A stretch of 64,000 bases of DNA from Halospina sp040196175 (GTDB lineage: Bacteria > Pseudomonadota > Gammaproteobacteria > Pseudomonadales > Oleiphilaceae). Where the stretch lies: assembly GCF_040196175.1 (NCBI RefSeq), contig NZ_JBEFNF010000002.1:1-64000 (forward strand), written 5' to 3'. Below the pieces are notes generated by a model that had not been told where the DNA came from, ran no database searches, and saw only the letters and a list, made by a program, of their open reading frames with translations. Below, piece by piece: positions 1 to 7,862 of the stretch (its first letter is position 1; every line of letters begins with the position of its first letter). Position numbers and translations under genes: made by a program.

Positions 1-72
1 TCGTTGCAGCTCTGAAGAGACGTTTGCCGCTGTATCGGAGACGATCACCCGACTACGAAGATCCTGGACCAC

Positions 73-130
73 ACAACAAGGCGCTCCAGCCGACGCAGAC
101 AGGCTGCGCGGCTGAGCTTAACCGTTAGAG
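73..130 (+). other. Integron attC-like recombination site (left)
   Basis: A short imperfect dyad (CAGCCGACGC against GCGCGGCTG) has one unpaired base in one arm and ends in CGTTAGAG, close to the integron core site GTTRRRY. An extrahelical base in the arm is typical of attC hairpins. The left simple site is poorly conserved. It sits just before the first cassette gene, where the attC of a preceding cassette is expected. Confidence 0.6.
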
Positions 131-999
131 GGAAGCGATGGATAGCGCAATCCTTAAGATACAACGGGCAGAGAAGCATTACGCTGAGTTATCAGCGCTT
201 CTTCGCAAAAATAGACCTTTTAGATATTTCGTGGAAACCAATTTCAAGACGGGCGAGAAAGCAACGTTTGCTAAAAGGGATGAAGAGGTTGCTAATCATG
301 CCGCGATCATAATTGGTGATCTAATACACAACCTTCGCTCATCTCTGGACCACACCTACTGGGACTGTACAGAACAATTCGCCAAATCAGACGGCGAAAA
401 GAGAAGTATTCAGTTCCCCATTACTTCAACTGAAAAAGCACTCAAAGAATCTGTGATACCAGGGCTGCCTTCGAGGGTTTCAGAGTCATTTGCATCAGCA
501 CTGGAAGAGCTTCAGCCATACCGAGACGGTGGTAATCGGAATCTTTGTTTGATCCACGACTTAGACGTAATGGATAAGCACAAGCTGCTGATACCTACCG
601 GCAACTTCACCAAGATAACGAGCGCTATGCTTCAGAAGCAGGTGCCAGATTTTCCTTCGGGCATCGTCGATTGTGGTTTTGGCAATAACTACCGAGATGT
701 AGGCTGGAGGGTGCAGCCCATGACTTGGACGCAGCGGAGGAAAGCAAAGATTCCAGCATCTAACGTGCGTGAAAAAGAACTAGACGTTCCTGTTGAGACG
801 GTGCTTGCAGATGTTGACTCTCTCCGGCCTGCCCTCGAAGTTCTCCAAGAAATGGTGGAAGCTACCAAGAAAGCGCATTACGTTTTGCGGGATGGGGCTA
901 AGCCAGGTGCGTAGTCTACCCTCTAACAATGCAATTAAATTCGTTCCGGCCTACGGCCTCCACCGGACGCCCTTGTCAGGGCGCCGTTTATTGCTGGCG
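125..999 (+). mobile_element. Integron gene cassette (one gene plus attC)
   Basis: One open reading frame is bounded on the left by a GTTAGAG core site and on the right by an attC ending in GTTAAAT, the layout of a mobile gene cassette. Limits are drawn at the expected G/TT crossover points. The gene is AT-richer than the chromosome to its right, which fits acquisition. No integrase gene lies in the window; it would be expected to the left, because the cassette gene and its attC read left to right. Confidence 0.6.
138..914 (+). CDS. Cassette-borne protein of unknown function (258 aa)
   Basis: Soluble protein without signal peptide or membrane segment. Near residues 56-70 it carries GDLIHNLRSSLDH, a motif I associate with a family of uncharacterised proteins common in integron cassettes and other accessory DNA; no function is known to me. 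The helical N-terminal half with a conserved Asn-x5-Asp/His pattern is loosely reminiscent of HEPN-type folds, but this is a guess. ATG 138 lies 7 bases after the left core site with only a weak GGAAG ribosome site. Codon use is AT-richer than the arfB-side genes, supporting acquisition. An overlapping frame at 793-1011 is a shadow. Confidence 0.7.
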   Translation: MDSAILKIQRAEKHYAELSALLRKNRPFRYFVETNFKTGEKATFAKRDEEVANHAAIIIGDLIHNLRSSLDHTYWDCTEQFAKSDGEKRSIQFPITSTEKALKESVIPGLPSRVSESFASALEELQPYRDGGNRNLCLIHDLDVMDKHKLLIPTGNFTKITSAMLQKQVPDFPSGIVDCGFGNNYRDVGWRVQPMTWTQRRKAKIPASNVREKELDVPVETVLADVDSLRPALEVLQEMVEATKKAHYVLRDGAKPGA

Positions 1000-1005
1000 T
1001 TAAAT
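921..1005 (+). other. Integron attC site
   Basis: Seven bases after the cassette gene stop, CTCTAAC (near RYYYAAC) opens an imperfect palindrome that closes with GTTAAAT, a perfect GTTRRRY core site. The outer arms (TAACAATGCAATTAAA and TTTATTGCTGGCGTTAAA) pair imperfectly, and internal hairpins of GC-rich arms follow (CGCCCT/AGGGCG). Size (about 85 nt), position and core sites fit attC well. Confidence 0.75.
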
Positions 1006-1259
1006 CAGTAGTGTTACCGAGGCTGGGCGATAAGCAGAGCGTCATCCGTGTCCTTATAAACCATTCGGTGTTCTTCGTTGATTCGCCGAGACCAGTAACC
1101 GGCGAGGCTGTGTTTGAGGGGGTCGGGTTTACCGACACCTTTAAATGGTCCTCGCTTGGTCTCCTTGATCAGCTTGTTGATTCGGTTAAGGATTTTTTTG
1201 TCGGTTTTCTGCCAGTACAGATAGTCTGCCCAGGCGTTCCCAGAGCAGACGAGTTTCAT
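1005..1259 (-). pseudogene. yoeB: YoeB-type toxin with premature stop removing its catalytic end
   Basis: The product matches YoeB, the ribosome-dependent mRNA interferase of the YefM-YoeB pair, along nearly its whole length (for example YLYWQKTDKK, KPDPLKHSLAGYWSRRI, EEHRMVY). It stops at ...LLIAQPR. The next in-frame codons after this TAA (1014-1016) are CAC TAC TGA, that is His-Tyr-stop. E. coli YoeB ends in ...RYHY, whose His83 and Tyr84 are catalytic, so a Tyr codon has apparently become TAA and the enzyme has lost its active end. The start ATG overlaps the antitoxin stop (ATGA). The extended reading frame ends at 1005 inside the attC core site. Confidence 0.8.
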
Positions 1260-1348
1260 TCAAGAAGTTCCTTTTCTTGACTACCGCCCTGCTCCAGCTC
1301 GGCAACGGATTCCAGCAAACGACGGGCGTTCTTTGGTGCGCGCAGGGC
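1256..1348 (-). pseudogene. yefM: YefM antitoxin, C-terminal remnant
   Basis: In frame and 4-bp-overlapped with the toxin start, this stretch encodes LRAPKNARRLLESVAELEQG followed by a Glu-rich tail ending LLE. It matches the toxin-binding C-terminus of YefM (LRSPANARRLMDSI in E. coli). Upstream the frame hits TAG at 1349-1351 and resemblance stops, so the DNA-binding N-terminal two-thirds and the promoter are gone. With the toxin truncation, the whole module appears dead. Confidence 0.75.
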
Positions 1349-1378
1349 CTACCCGATGTCACTCCATTGAATAATAAG

Positions 1379-1416
1379 TAAGCGCCAACGAATCGACGCC
1401 TATTCGCTGGCGCTTA
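1379..1416. repeat. 15-bp inverted repeat (hairpin)
   Basis: TAAGCGCCAACGAAT at 1379-1393 pairs with ATTCGCTGGCGCTTA at 1402-1416 (14 of 15 positions) around an 8-base loop. There is no U-tract on either side. It lies at the junction between the antitoxin remnant and the reductase remnant. It could be a weak terminator, part of a worn attC, or an unrelated repeat. Confidence 0.55.
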
Positions 1417-1447
1417 TAGAGCAAGCGCGTCAATCGGGATCAGGACA

Positions 1448-1645
1448 TCAGGCCTCGCCGACAATACGTTCGGCTCCGCCATTGCCGTACATTTAAGCCG
1501 TGTCGATCAGCGTCAGGCTGGATTCAATGCCGGCGCGCATGGCCGTGACCTCACGGTCGTGGTCACTGGCGCGCTCCCCCATACGCCAGGTGCCCTGGCC
1601 CAGTGCGGGAACGCGTTCGCTGGCCGGTAGATCAATGGCCCTCAT
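1448..1645 (-). pseudogene. Aldo/keto reductase, N-terminal remnant
   Basis: The ATG overlaps the arfB stop (ATGA). The frame encodes MRAIDLPASERVPALGQGTW and later SLTLIDTA, a stop (1493-1495, TAA where aldo/keto reductases have Glu), then MYGNGGAERIVGEA and a second stop at 1448. LIDTAEMYG...GAE.IVGEA is the N-terminal signature of the aldo/keto reductase family, which contains the catalytic Asp and Tyr. Only about 65 of some 280 codons remain. The break coincides with the edge of the integron material, so cassette-array rearrangement probably destroyed a former arfB-reductase operon. Confidence 0.7.
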
Positions 1646-2055
1646 GGCGTTACTTTACCTCTCAGCGCTTTGGTTTTTCCTCTGCGTGTTTTGTTGTCAA
1701 CGCGGCGTCGCTTGGCGGATTTTTTCGGCCTTGTAGGCCGGCGGGCTTTCTCTTGTTTTACTGCCCCCTGGATCAGCGTTTTGAGGCGGTGCAGTGCGTC
1801 TTCCTTATTCTGTTCAAGGGTACGGTAAGACTGCGCCTTGATGACGATTACCGCCTCGTTACTGATGCGCTGGTCAGATAATGCCATCAATCGCTCTTTG
1901 TAGAAGACCGGTAGGCTGGAATTCAGGATGTCGAACCGAAGGTGTACCGCTGAGGCGACTTTGTTGACGTTCTGGCCACCGGCACCCTGTGCGCGGATCT
2001 GGGCGATGTCGATCTCCCAGTCAGCAAGTTCCACACCATTGGCTATTGTCAGCAT
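1642..2055 (-). CDS. arfB: Alternative ribosome-rescue factor ArfB (YaeJ)
   Basis: ArfB hydrolyses peptidyl-tRNA on ribosomes stalled at the 3' end of non-stop mRNAs. The 137-aa protein has the release-factor catalytic loop GAGGQNVNK at about residues 24-32 (GGQ motif) and a basic C-terminal tail (KARRPTRPKKSAKRRR and a RGKV end) that inserts into the empty mRNA channel. Both match E. coli YaeJ closely. It lies 11 bp downstream of the DUF748 gene on the same strand and may be co-transcribed with it. Its stop overlaps the start of the reductase remnant. Confidence 0.95.
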   Translation of the reverse strand: MLTIANGVELADWEIDIAQIRAQGAGGQNVNKVASAVHLRFDILNSSLPVFYKERLMALSDQRISNEAVIVIKAQSYRTLEQNKEDALHRLKTLIQGAVKQEKARRPTRPKKSAKRRRVDNKTRRGKTKALRGKVTP

Positions 2056-2066
2056 GATTATTCACT

Positions 2067-4484
2067 TCAGTCCGCGGAGATACCCACATCCATGGCGAGG
2101 CGCTCACCCTCGACTGACTCGATCGCCTGTGGCTCCAGAAGATCTACTCGGTCGGCAGCGATGGTGTTCTCTGCGCTGGTATTGACCAGGACCCTGCGCA
2201 CGGCTGATGCGCGGGCATTGGCGAGTGCTCTGAGGTCTGCGTCTGTAATGGATTGCGCAGCGATCACTCGTTCCGCCAAATGGTTACGATAGGCCAGAGC
2301 GTCAAAACGGGTGTTATCGGATGAGTCACTGCGCTGCTCGGTGAAGCGCGCCTGGATGGCTTGCAGGTCGGCATCCGGGTAATGGGTGCTGAACATCGCC
2401 TCTACAATGCCTTGGTTGGCCTCGGCCGTGAGGCTGGGATCTCCGCCTTCTCGACCCGCTTCAGCCAGTTTCTGCCGCAGGGTTTTAACCGCTTTTTGGC
2501 GTTGCAGGACGGGGCCATCGAAAACCCGGCTGTAGGGCCCGGCGAGTTCCAGTGCCAGTGCTGGGCGCCGGTGGAGCGCTTCACGCAGCTTGGCGACACG
2601 CTCGCGCTGGGGCGGAAGAAGCTCGGATCGCCCTTGCGGGAACTCAACCTGACCAAGCGCCTCTGAATCAGCGCCTACGAGATTGGCCAGAAAACGGAAT
2701 GGCGACTGGACGACAGACGTAATGGCTCGGCCCAGTGCCTGGCGCATGACCTGGGTGATGTCGAATTGCGGGCTGCCTACATCCCCGGTTACCGGGAGGT
2801 CGAGATCGATGACGCCGTCGCTGTCCTTGAGCAGGGCGATGGCGAGATCCAGCGGCAGGTCCATTGCGTCGCTGGAGGCCATTTTCTTGCCCAGTTTCAG
2901 ATCATGGAGCACCAGGTTGTTGCGTCCGTCGAGTTGCTTGTCTGTGACGGTATAGTCCAGATCCACATCCATGGTCCCCCCCGCAATCCTGTGGCCGGCG
3001 AAGCGCACCGTATAGGGGGAGTATTCAGGAATCTGCAGGTTGCTGAATCCCAGCTTCAGGCTGGTTTCGCGCATGGGATGCCAAGCGTGAACCGTGGCGT
3101 CCACGCGCGCCAGGCCGTACTCGCCGACCTCGCCCTCCAGCGCGACTTCAGCCGGCTGCGCCGACGTACTGCTCAGGGTTGACACCTCACCTGCCAGGTT
3201 GTGAATACTGGTTGAAAAGGGCAATGGCAGAGAGCGGTCCGCGAACCGCAGGGCGCCGTTGGTTAGTTCAACGCTTTCGACAGTGATACCGAAAGGGGCT
3301 GCTTCCTGCTGCTGACGTGCGTTGCTCTTCCCATCCCCTTTATTGGCGGGAGTCGTCACCATGAGTTGGCTGACGTTGGTGGTTTTATCCTCGTTGATGA
3401 CGATTCGGCCGGAAAGGCCGTCGATGATGATGGGAGCGGTCTCGAGCTTCCTCTCTGCGAGGCGCAGCTCGAGTTGTTGCGTCTGAAGGCTCTGCCAGCC
3501 GATGAGTGGTGTGTCTTTGGCAACGTTCCGAATGCTCAGAGCGTTAATGCCGGCAGAGCCCTTGAAGGTAAAGGGCTGCTGAGTATTGGCTTTGATCTGG
3601 CCGTTCAGGTTGAGCCTCCCGCTATCGAGCTGGACCTGCGCGACCTGTCGCAGGTAAGGGGCGACCTGCTTCAGTGCCAGTTCATCGATACGGGTGTTGC
3701 CTTCGAGCGTGGGCGTTGGTAGAAGCTGCAGCATCCCCTCGAAGTCGAGCACGCCGCCACCCGCGAGCCGTCCGTCCAGGCGCACCGGAAAGCGCGTGCC
3801 TTCCTCCAGCGACAGGTCTTTTGCGAAGAAGCCAGCGTCTTCCAGTGCGAGTGACACCTGGTTGGATTGATCAGCGGTTGCCGCCGGGGCCTGAAGGTTG
3901 TCGGTGAAGCGTAGAACAGCGCCCTCCACGCGCAGATCATCAACCTTCAAAGCCGGTAGGGGCGACGATTCGTCTTCGGCCGGGGCCTGGTCCGAGGGCT
4001 CAGGGGCGAGTCGGGAGAAGCGCGTCCTGCCCGAGGCGAAGCGTTCTTCCTGAATGACTGGGTTGTCGAGACTCAGTGTCTGGAGAGTCCAGGCTCGGTT
4101 GATCACACTCGCCCAGGCCAGATCGATGAACAATCGGTCCCAGCCAAGCAGCTGCCGGTTGTCGGTGTCGTTCAGCGCGAGCCCGTCGATCTGGAGCGTG
4201 AGGGTGTAGGGGTTGGCGTGTACCGACTCAATTCGGAGATCGCGCTCAAAGTCTTCCTCGATTGTGCTTATTGCCACGTACTGGATGATCCAGGGCAAGC
4301 CCAGAAAACCCAGGAGGGTGTACGCCAGCAGAAGCACCAGCAGCCAGCATCGGACCCGGCGTGGAGAGGCCCAGTGTGTGCGCAGGTAGCCGCCGAACTG
4401 ACGAATTGAGCTGCTTTGCATAAGATCACGCTTACTGGCAGGAAGTCTACCGGACAGGTTAAACCTGCCTGTATCTGACGTCAC
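2067..4484 (-). CDS. DUF748 (AsmA-like) inner-membrane-anchored protein
   Basis: An 805-aa protein with one N-terminal transmembrane segment (about residues 43-65 of the long form, LLVLLLAYTLLGFLGLPWII) followed by a long periplasmic part of repeated beta-type segments typical of DUF748/AsmA-like proteins. This superfamily is implicated in lipid transport or envelope assembly; no precise role is assigned here. A conserved block near the middle (YTVRFAGHRIAGGTMDVDLDYTV) fits DUF748. The first start is a GTG at 4484 with AAGG five bases upstream; the ATG at 4421 (784 aa) lacks a clear ribosome site but gives a more usual N-terminus. Confidence 0.75.
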   Translation of the reverse strand: MTSDTGRFNLSGRLPASKRDLMQSSSIRQFGGYLRTHWASPRRVRCWLLVLLLAYTLLGFLGLPWIIQYVAISTIEEDFERDLRIESVHANPYTLTLQIDGLALNDTDNRQLLGWDRLFIDLAWASVINRAWTLQTLSLDNPVIQEERFASGRTRFSRLAPEPSDQAPAEDESSPLPALKVDDLRVEGAVLRFTDNLQAPAATADQSNQVSLALEDAGFFAKDLSLEEGTRFPVRLDGRLAGGGVLDFEGMLQLLPTPTLEGNTRIDELALKQVAPYLRQVAQVQLDSGRLNLNGQIKANTQQPFTFKGSAGINALSIRNVAKDTPLIGWQSLQTQQLELRLAERKLETAPIIIDGLSGRIVINEDKTTNVSQLMVTTPANKGDGKSNARQQQEAAPFGITVESVELTNGALRFADRSLPLPFSTSIHNLAGEVSTLSSTSAQPAEVALEGEVGEYGLARVDATVHAWHPMRETSLKLGFSNLQIPEYSPYTVRFAGHRIAGGTMDVDLDYTVTDKQLDGRNNLVLHDLKLGKKMASSDAMDLPLDLAIALLKDSDGVIDLDLPVTGDVGSPQFDITQVMRQALGRAITSVVQSPFRFLANLVGADSEALGQVEFPQGRSELLPPQRERVAKLREALHRRPALALELAGPYSRVFDGPVLQRQKAVKTLRQKLAEAGREGGDPSLTAEANQGIVEAMFSTHYPDADLQAIQARFTEQRSDSSDNTRFDALAYRNHLAERVIAAQSITDADLRALANARASAVRRVLVNTSAENTIAADRVDLLEPQAIESVEGERLAMDVGISAD

Positions 4485-4592
4485 GCCTGCCTTGGTCTGT
4501 GGTGTGGGATCCGGGCAACCTTCCTGCTTCTGCCGGGTGCTGATAAGCTGCCAGATAATGATGCTGAATGCCTTTCATATGGACATTGACTA

Positions 4593-4943
4593 TTGCTGAC
4601 CGCTCTCCGTGATCTGTGGCACAAACACCGTTTCCTGTGTATCGCATTCATTGCCGCGCTTGTTGTGACGGCGTTTTTTGCGTTGCGTTTGGTGGTTTTC
4701 AGCCTGTACTGGGCCGACCCGGCCCATCAGGATCAGCCGCTGGAGGAGTGGATGACGCCGCGTTATGTTGCGCTTTCCTACGATCTGCCGGTCGGGGTGG
4801 TCCGGGAGGTGCTTGAGATAGAGGCAGTTGACGCTGAGCCCCGCACGCTGGAGGACATTGTGGCGACCTCTGAGCTGACTGTTGCGGAAATCCAGCAGCG
4901 TATCAATGAGGCGGTTCGTTCCCATGAGGGCCGCGGCCAATGA
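4593..4943 (+). CDS. Small membrane-anchored hypothetical protein upstream of DedA
   Basis: A 116-aa protein with one hydrophobic segment at about residues 14-36 (CIAFIAALVVTAFFALRLVVFSLYW) and a short soluble C-terminal half containing PLEEWMTPRYVALSYDLP and a likely helical end. I do not recognise a named family. Its stop overlaps the start of the DedA gene (ATGA), so the two are translationally coupled and probably act together in the membrane. The start is taken as TTG 4593; no in-frame ATG precedes the membrane segment, so the start is uncertain. Confidence 0.65.
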   Translation: MLTALRDLWHKHRFLCIAFIAALVVTAFFALRLVVFSLYWADPAHQDQPLEEWMTPRYVALSYDLPVGVVREVLEIEAVDAEPRTLEDIVATSELTVAEIQQRINEAVRSHEGRGQ

Positions 4944-5551
4944 CGGAGACTGTTTTTACCCTGGTTGCTCAATACGGCAGCGGGGCTCTGTTTATCGTCA
5001 CTTTTCTGAGTTGTCTGGCGATGCCGGTGCCGGCGTCTCTGATGATGCTAACCGGGGGCGCATTTGCCGCATCCGGGGATATGTCGCTGGTTACGGCCAG
5101 CCTCTCGGCCTATGGTGGCGCCCTGGCGGGCGATCAGGCTGGGTATCTCGTCGGCCAGTCCTGCGCCGGTTGGCTGGAGCGCTGGGCGCACGCACGTCGC
5201 AGTCGCGCCATGCTGCTGGCCAGGGCACGAGCTTCTGTTGACCGGTGGGGTGGGGTGGGCGTTTTTCTCAGTCGATGGCTGGTGAGCCCGCTCGGGCCCT
5301 ATGTCAATTTCGCGGGCGGCGCGGGGCGCATGCCCTGGGCACGCTTCAGTATCTGGAGCGCGGCCGGGGAGATGGTATGGGTGGCGCTCTATGTGGGTCT
5401 GGGGTATTTATTCGCCGGCAGCCTCACCGCCGTCGCGGAGTTCGCCGCTGATCTGAGTGGGCTCGTTGCTGGTGCTGTTGTTGCTGTAGGACTTGGGTTC
5501 TGGCTGCGGATGATGCAGAAGCGCCATCGTCGCAGCCACCTCGAGAGCTAA
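4940..5551 (+). CDS. DedA family (VTT/SNARE-associated) membrane protein
   Basis: A 203-aa polytopic membrane protein of the DedA family, involved in membrane homeostasis and, for some members, undecaprenyl-phosphate or lipid translocation. Family hallmarks are the early GDQAGYLVGQ motif (about residues 70-80), the FLSRWLVSPLGPYVNFAGGAGRMPW segment (residues 110-134) with the conserved Arg and Gly-rich loop, and a following helix pair. It starts with ATG overlapping the upstream gene. It ends 12 bp before the stop of the convergent mgtE gene; no clear terminator is visible in that gap. Confidence 0.85.
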   Translation: MTETVFTLVAQYGSGALFIVTFLSCLAMPVPASLMMLTGGAFAASGDMSLVTASLSAYGGALAGDQAGYLVGQSCAGWLERWAHARRSRAMLLARARASVDRWGGVGVFLSRWLVSPLGPYVNFAGGAGRMPWARFSIWSAAGEMVWVALYVGLGYLFAGSLTAVAEFAADLSGLVAGAVVAVGLGFWLRMMQKRHRRSHLES

Positions 5552-5563
5552 TGCCGATCACGG

Positions 5564-6742
5564 TTACAGCACCAGTGTGGAGGCGAGAAACAGCATCAGC
5601 CCCATGCCGATGATGTCGGTGAAGGTGGTCAGGAAGATGCTGCTGGCGGTGGCGGGGTCGGCCCCAAAGCGCTTGAGCAGCAATGGCACCGCGACGCCGA
5701 AGATGCCGCTGCCCATACAGGCGCCGATCATGGCGATGAAAATAACCAGACCGAGCATGGCCGGGTTGGCGGACCCGGTGGATACGGCATAGGCAAACAT
5801 AGCGACACCCGCAATAACCCCCACAGCAGCGCCATTGAGTGCGCCCAGAAGGATTTCCTTGCGCAGTAACCGGCTGACTGGGTAATCCTGAATCTGCCCC
5901 AGCGTGATCCCACGCAGGGTGATCGCCAATGCCTGACAACCGGTGTTGCCGCTCTGCCCTGCCAACACCGGCAGGAAGGCCGCCAGGGCGACGATCTGAG
6001 TGATGGTGCTCTCAAACATGCCCACCACAAAGGCGGCGGCAAAGGCGGTGATCAGGTTCACCTGAAGCCATGGGTGGCGCATGCGGAAGGCAGCGAACAC
6101 CGGTGTGTTGATCTGTTCTTCCTTGGCAACACCGTACTGTGAGCCAGCCTGGGCGCTCAGTTGCGAGGCGATGCGCTCGTACAGCTTCCAGCCACGCACC
6201 TCACCCACGACGCGCATCTGATCATCTACCACCGGGTACATGGGATAATGGCGGGCCAGGACATCGTCGACCGCCTCTTCGATCGGAGTGTCCTGGCGAA
6301 AGGCGAAGGGCTCCTGCGCCATGATGCTGGCAAGGGGCTCGGAGGGCCTGGCGAGTATCAGGTCGCGCATGCCTACGATCCCGACCAGGCGATGATTTTC
6401 GGTGACGAAGATATAACTGATCTCGGAAACGTCGGCGCTCTTCACCATAAAGGTCAGCGCCTCGGCAACGGTGTGGCTGGCCGGCAGAATTGCGGTGGGG
6501 GGTGTCATCAGCTCACCGACACTCTCCTCCATGCCGGACAGCACTGCTCGGGTCGCCGCTTCATCAGGCGCGGCTGCTTCGCCCAGATGGGAGGCCATGG
6601 TCAGGGCCTGGTCCGTGGGCAACTGCGAGAGGATGAGCTGAATATCGTCCGTTGGCAGCCGCACAAGCTCTTCCGCGGCGTCCATGGCGGGCATGTCGCG
6701 GATATGCTCCACGCGCTCGTTCAGTTGCGTACTCTGCGACAT
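5564..6742 (-). CDS. mgtE: MgtE-type magnesium transporter
   Basis: MgtE proteins are Mg2+ channels gated by cytosolic N and CBS domains. This 392-aa protein has a short N domain (about 70 residues, against about 130 in typical members), two CBS repeats (about residues 75-190) and a five-helix pore domain. Pore signatures are PVLAGQSGNTGCQ, corresponding to the GGN.G.Q region, and TTFTDIIGMG, holding the conserved pore Asp. ATG 6742 is chosen because GGAG lies six bases upstream; a GTG at 6760 is the alternative. The short N domain suggests altered Mg2+ gating, an inference only. Confidence 0.85.
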   Translation of the reverse strand: MSQSTQLNERVEHIRDMPAMDAAEELVRLPTDDIQLILSQLPTDQALTMASHLGEAAAPDEAATRAVLSGMEESVGELMTPPTAILPASHTVAEALTFMVKSADVSEISYIFVTENHRLVGIVGMRDLILARPSEPLASIMAQEPFAFRQDTPIEEAVDDVLARHYPMYPVVDDQMRVVGEVRGWKLYERIASQLSAQAGSQYGVAKEEQINTPVFAAFRMRHPWLQVNLITAFAAAFVVGMFESTITQIVALAAFLPVLAGQSGNTGCQALAITLRGITLGQIQDYPVSRLLRKEILLGALNGAAVGVIAGVAMFAYAVSTGSANPAMLGLVIFIAMIGACMGSGIFGVAVPLLLKRFGADPATASSIFLTTFTDIIGMGLMLFLASTLVL

Positions 6743-6812
6743 GTCTGGCTCCAGCACCACTGAGTTAGTGCCAGACTATAGCAGGGGGCATGCTGGAGCG
6801 ACACGCCTGCGA

Positions 6813-7742
6813 TTATTGCGCTGACTGAGCGCCATCATCTTCCGCCATGAGTTCTCTGGCCACATCATGGATCTGTTCACGCAGCCACTGGTGCGCTGGG
6901 TCCTGGCGGTAGCGTACATGCCAACCCAGGTGCACGGGGAAAGTCCCAAGGTCGGCGGGAGGGGCTACAACACGCAAACGCGGATCGCGGACAAAACGCC
7001 GGCAGATCAGCGCAGGCAGCGTGGTGCAGTAGTCGGTGGTGGCAATCAGTTCAGGGATGGAAAGGAAGTGGGTTACCGAGACGGCAACATCCCGTTCCAG
7101 GCCGTGGCGGCTGAACGCATCGAACAACCCTTTTTTCAGGCGGCCAGGGGGCAGCATATTCACGTGCTTGAGATTCTCGAACGCCGCGCGCGTGAGTTGA
7201 TCCCCCTGGAAGGGGTGGCCCGCCCGCAGGACGCAGGTCAGGCCATCCTCCATTAAGGGCTGAACCACCAGGTTGTCTGGCGGGTCCACGATCCGCCCCA
7301 GCACCAGGGCCGTATCGCCAGCGGCCACACCGGTTTCGGTGAGGTCCGCGCCATAGGGAATGATGCGGATCTGTATACCAGGCGCCCTGTGTTGCAGGCG
7401 TTCAACGAGTCTCGGCACGAATACGTATTCCACGTAGTCATTGGCGGCGATGACAAACCGCATGGTTGTGGTTGCGGGGTCGAACGTCTGTTGCTCCAGC
7501 ACTAGGTGGTCGATTTCACCCAGCGCATCGCGGATGGCAGGGCCAATGGCCTGGGCTTTTTCGGTGGGCCGCATGCCGTAGCGTTCCCTGATGAACAGCG
7601 GGTCCTGAAACAGTTCCCGGCAGCGCGCCAGTGTGTTGCTGAGTGCTGGCTGGGTGATCCCGAGGCGTTTGGCGGCGCGGGTAACACTGCGCTCCTCCAG
7701 CAGCGCGATGAAGGTTCTGAGCAGGTTCAGGTCGTAGCGCAT
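6813..7742 (-). CDS. LysR family transcriptional regulator
   Basis: A 309-aa regulator with the N-terminal winged helix-turn-helix (residues 1-60, LNLLRTFIALLEERSVTRAA then LGITQPALSNTLARCRELF) and a periplasmic-binding-protein-like effector domain. The N-terminus resembles the NodD/LinR subgroup. It is divergent from the short-chain dehydrogenase at 7863, the classic arrangement in which a LysR protein controls its neighbour. A dyad lies between them at 7761-7780. The inducer cannot be deduced. Confidence 0.93.
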   Translation of the reverse strand: MRYDLNLLRTFIALLEERSVTRAAKRLGITQPALSNTLARCRELFQDPLFIRERYGMRPTEKAQAIGPAIRDALGEIDHLVLEQQTFDPATTTMRFVIAANDYVEYVFVPRLVERLQHRAPGIQIRIIPYGADLTETGVAAGDTALVLGRIVDPPDNLVVQPLMEDGLTCVLRAGHPFQGDQLTRAAFENLKHVNMLPPGRLKKGLFDAFSRHGLERDVAVSVTHFLSIPELIATTDYCTTLPALICRRFVRDPRLRVVAPPADLGTFPVHLGWHVRYRQDPAHQWLREQIHDVARELMAEDDGAQSAQ

Positions 7743-7760
7743 GGATATACCAAATCAAAA

Positions 7761-7780
7761 TATCTCGAATAATAGAGATA
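7761..7780. promoter_or_regulatory. Probable LysR operator
   Basis: TATCTC at 7761-7766 and GAGATA at 7775-7780 form a perfect 6-bp inverted repeat with an AT-rich 8-base spacer. It sits 19 bp upstream of the regulator start and about 82 bp from the dehydrogenase start. This is the usual place and shape of a LysR recognition site (T-N11-A type). Confidence 0.55.
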
Positions 7781-7862
7781 AATTAGCTGAATTTTAGTTG
7801 ATTCGCCATGATGGTCACCAACTCAAGCAAACCGGCAAAACCAATCACGAGGAGGTAGCACC

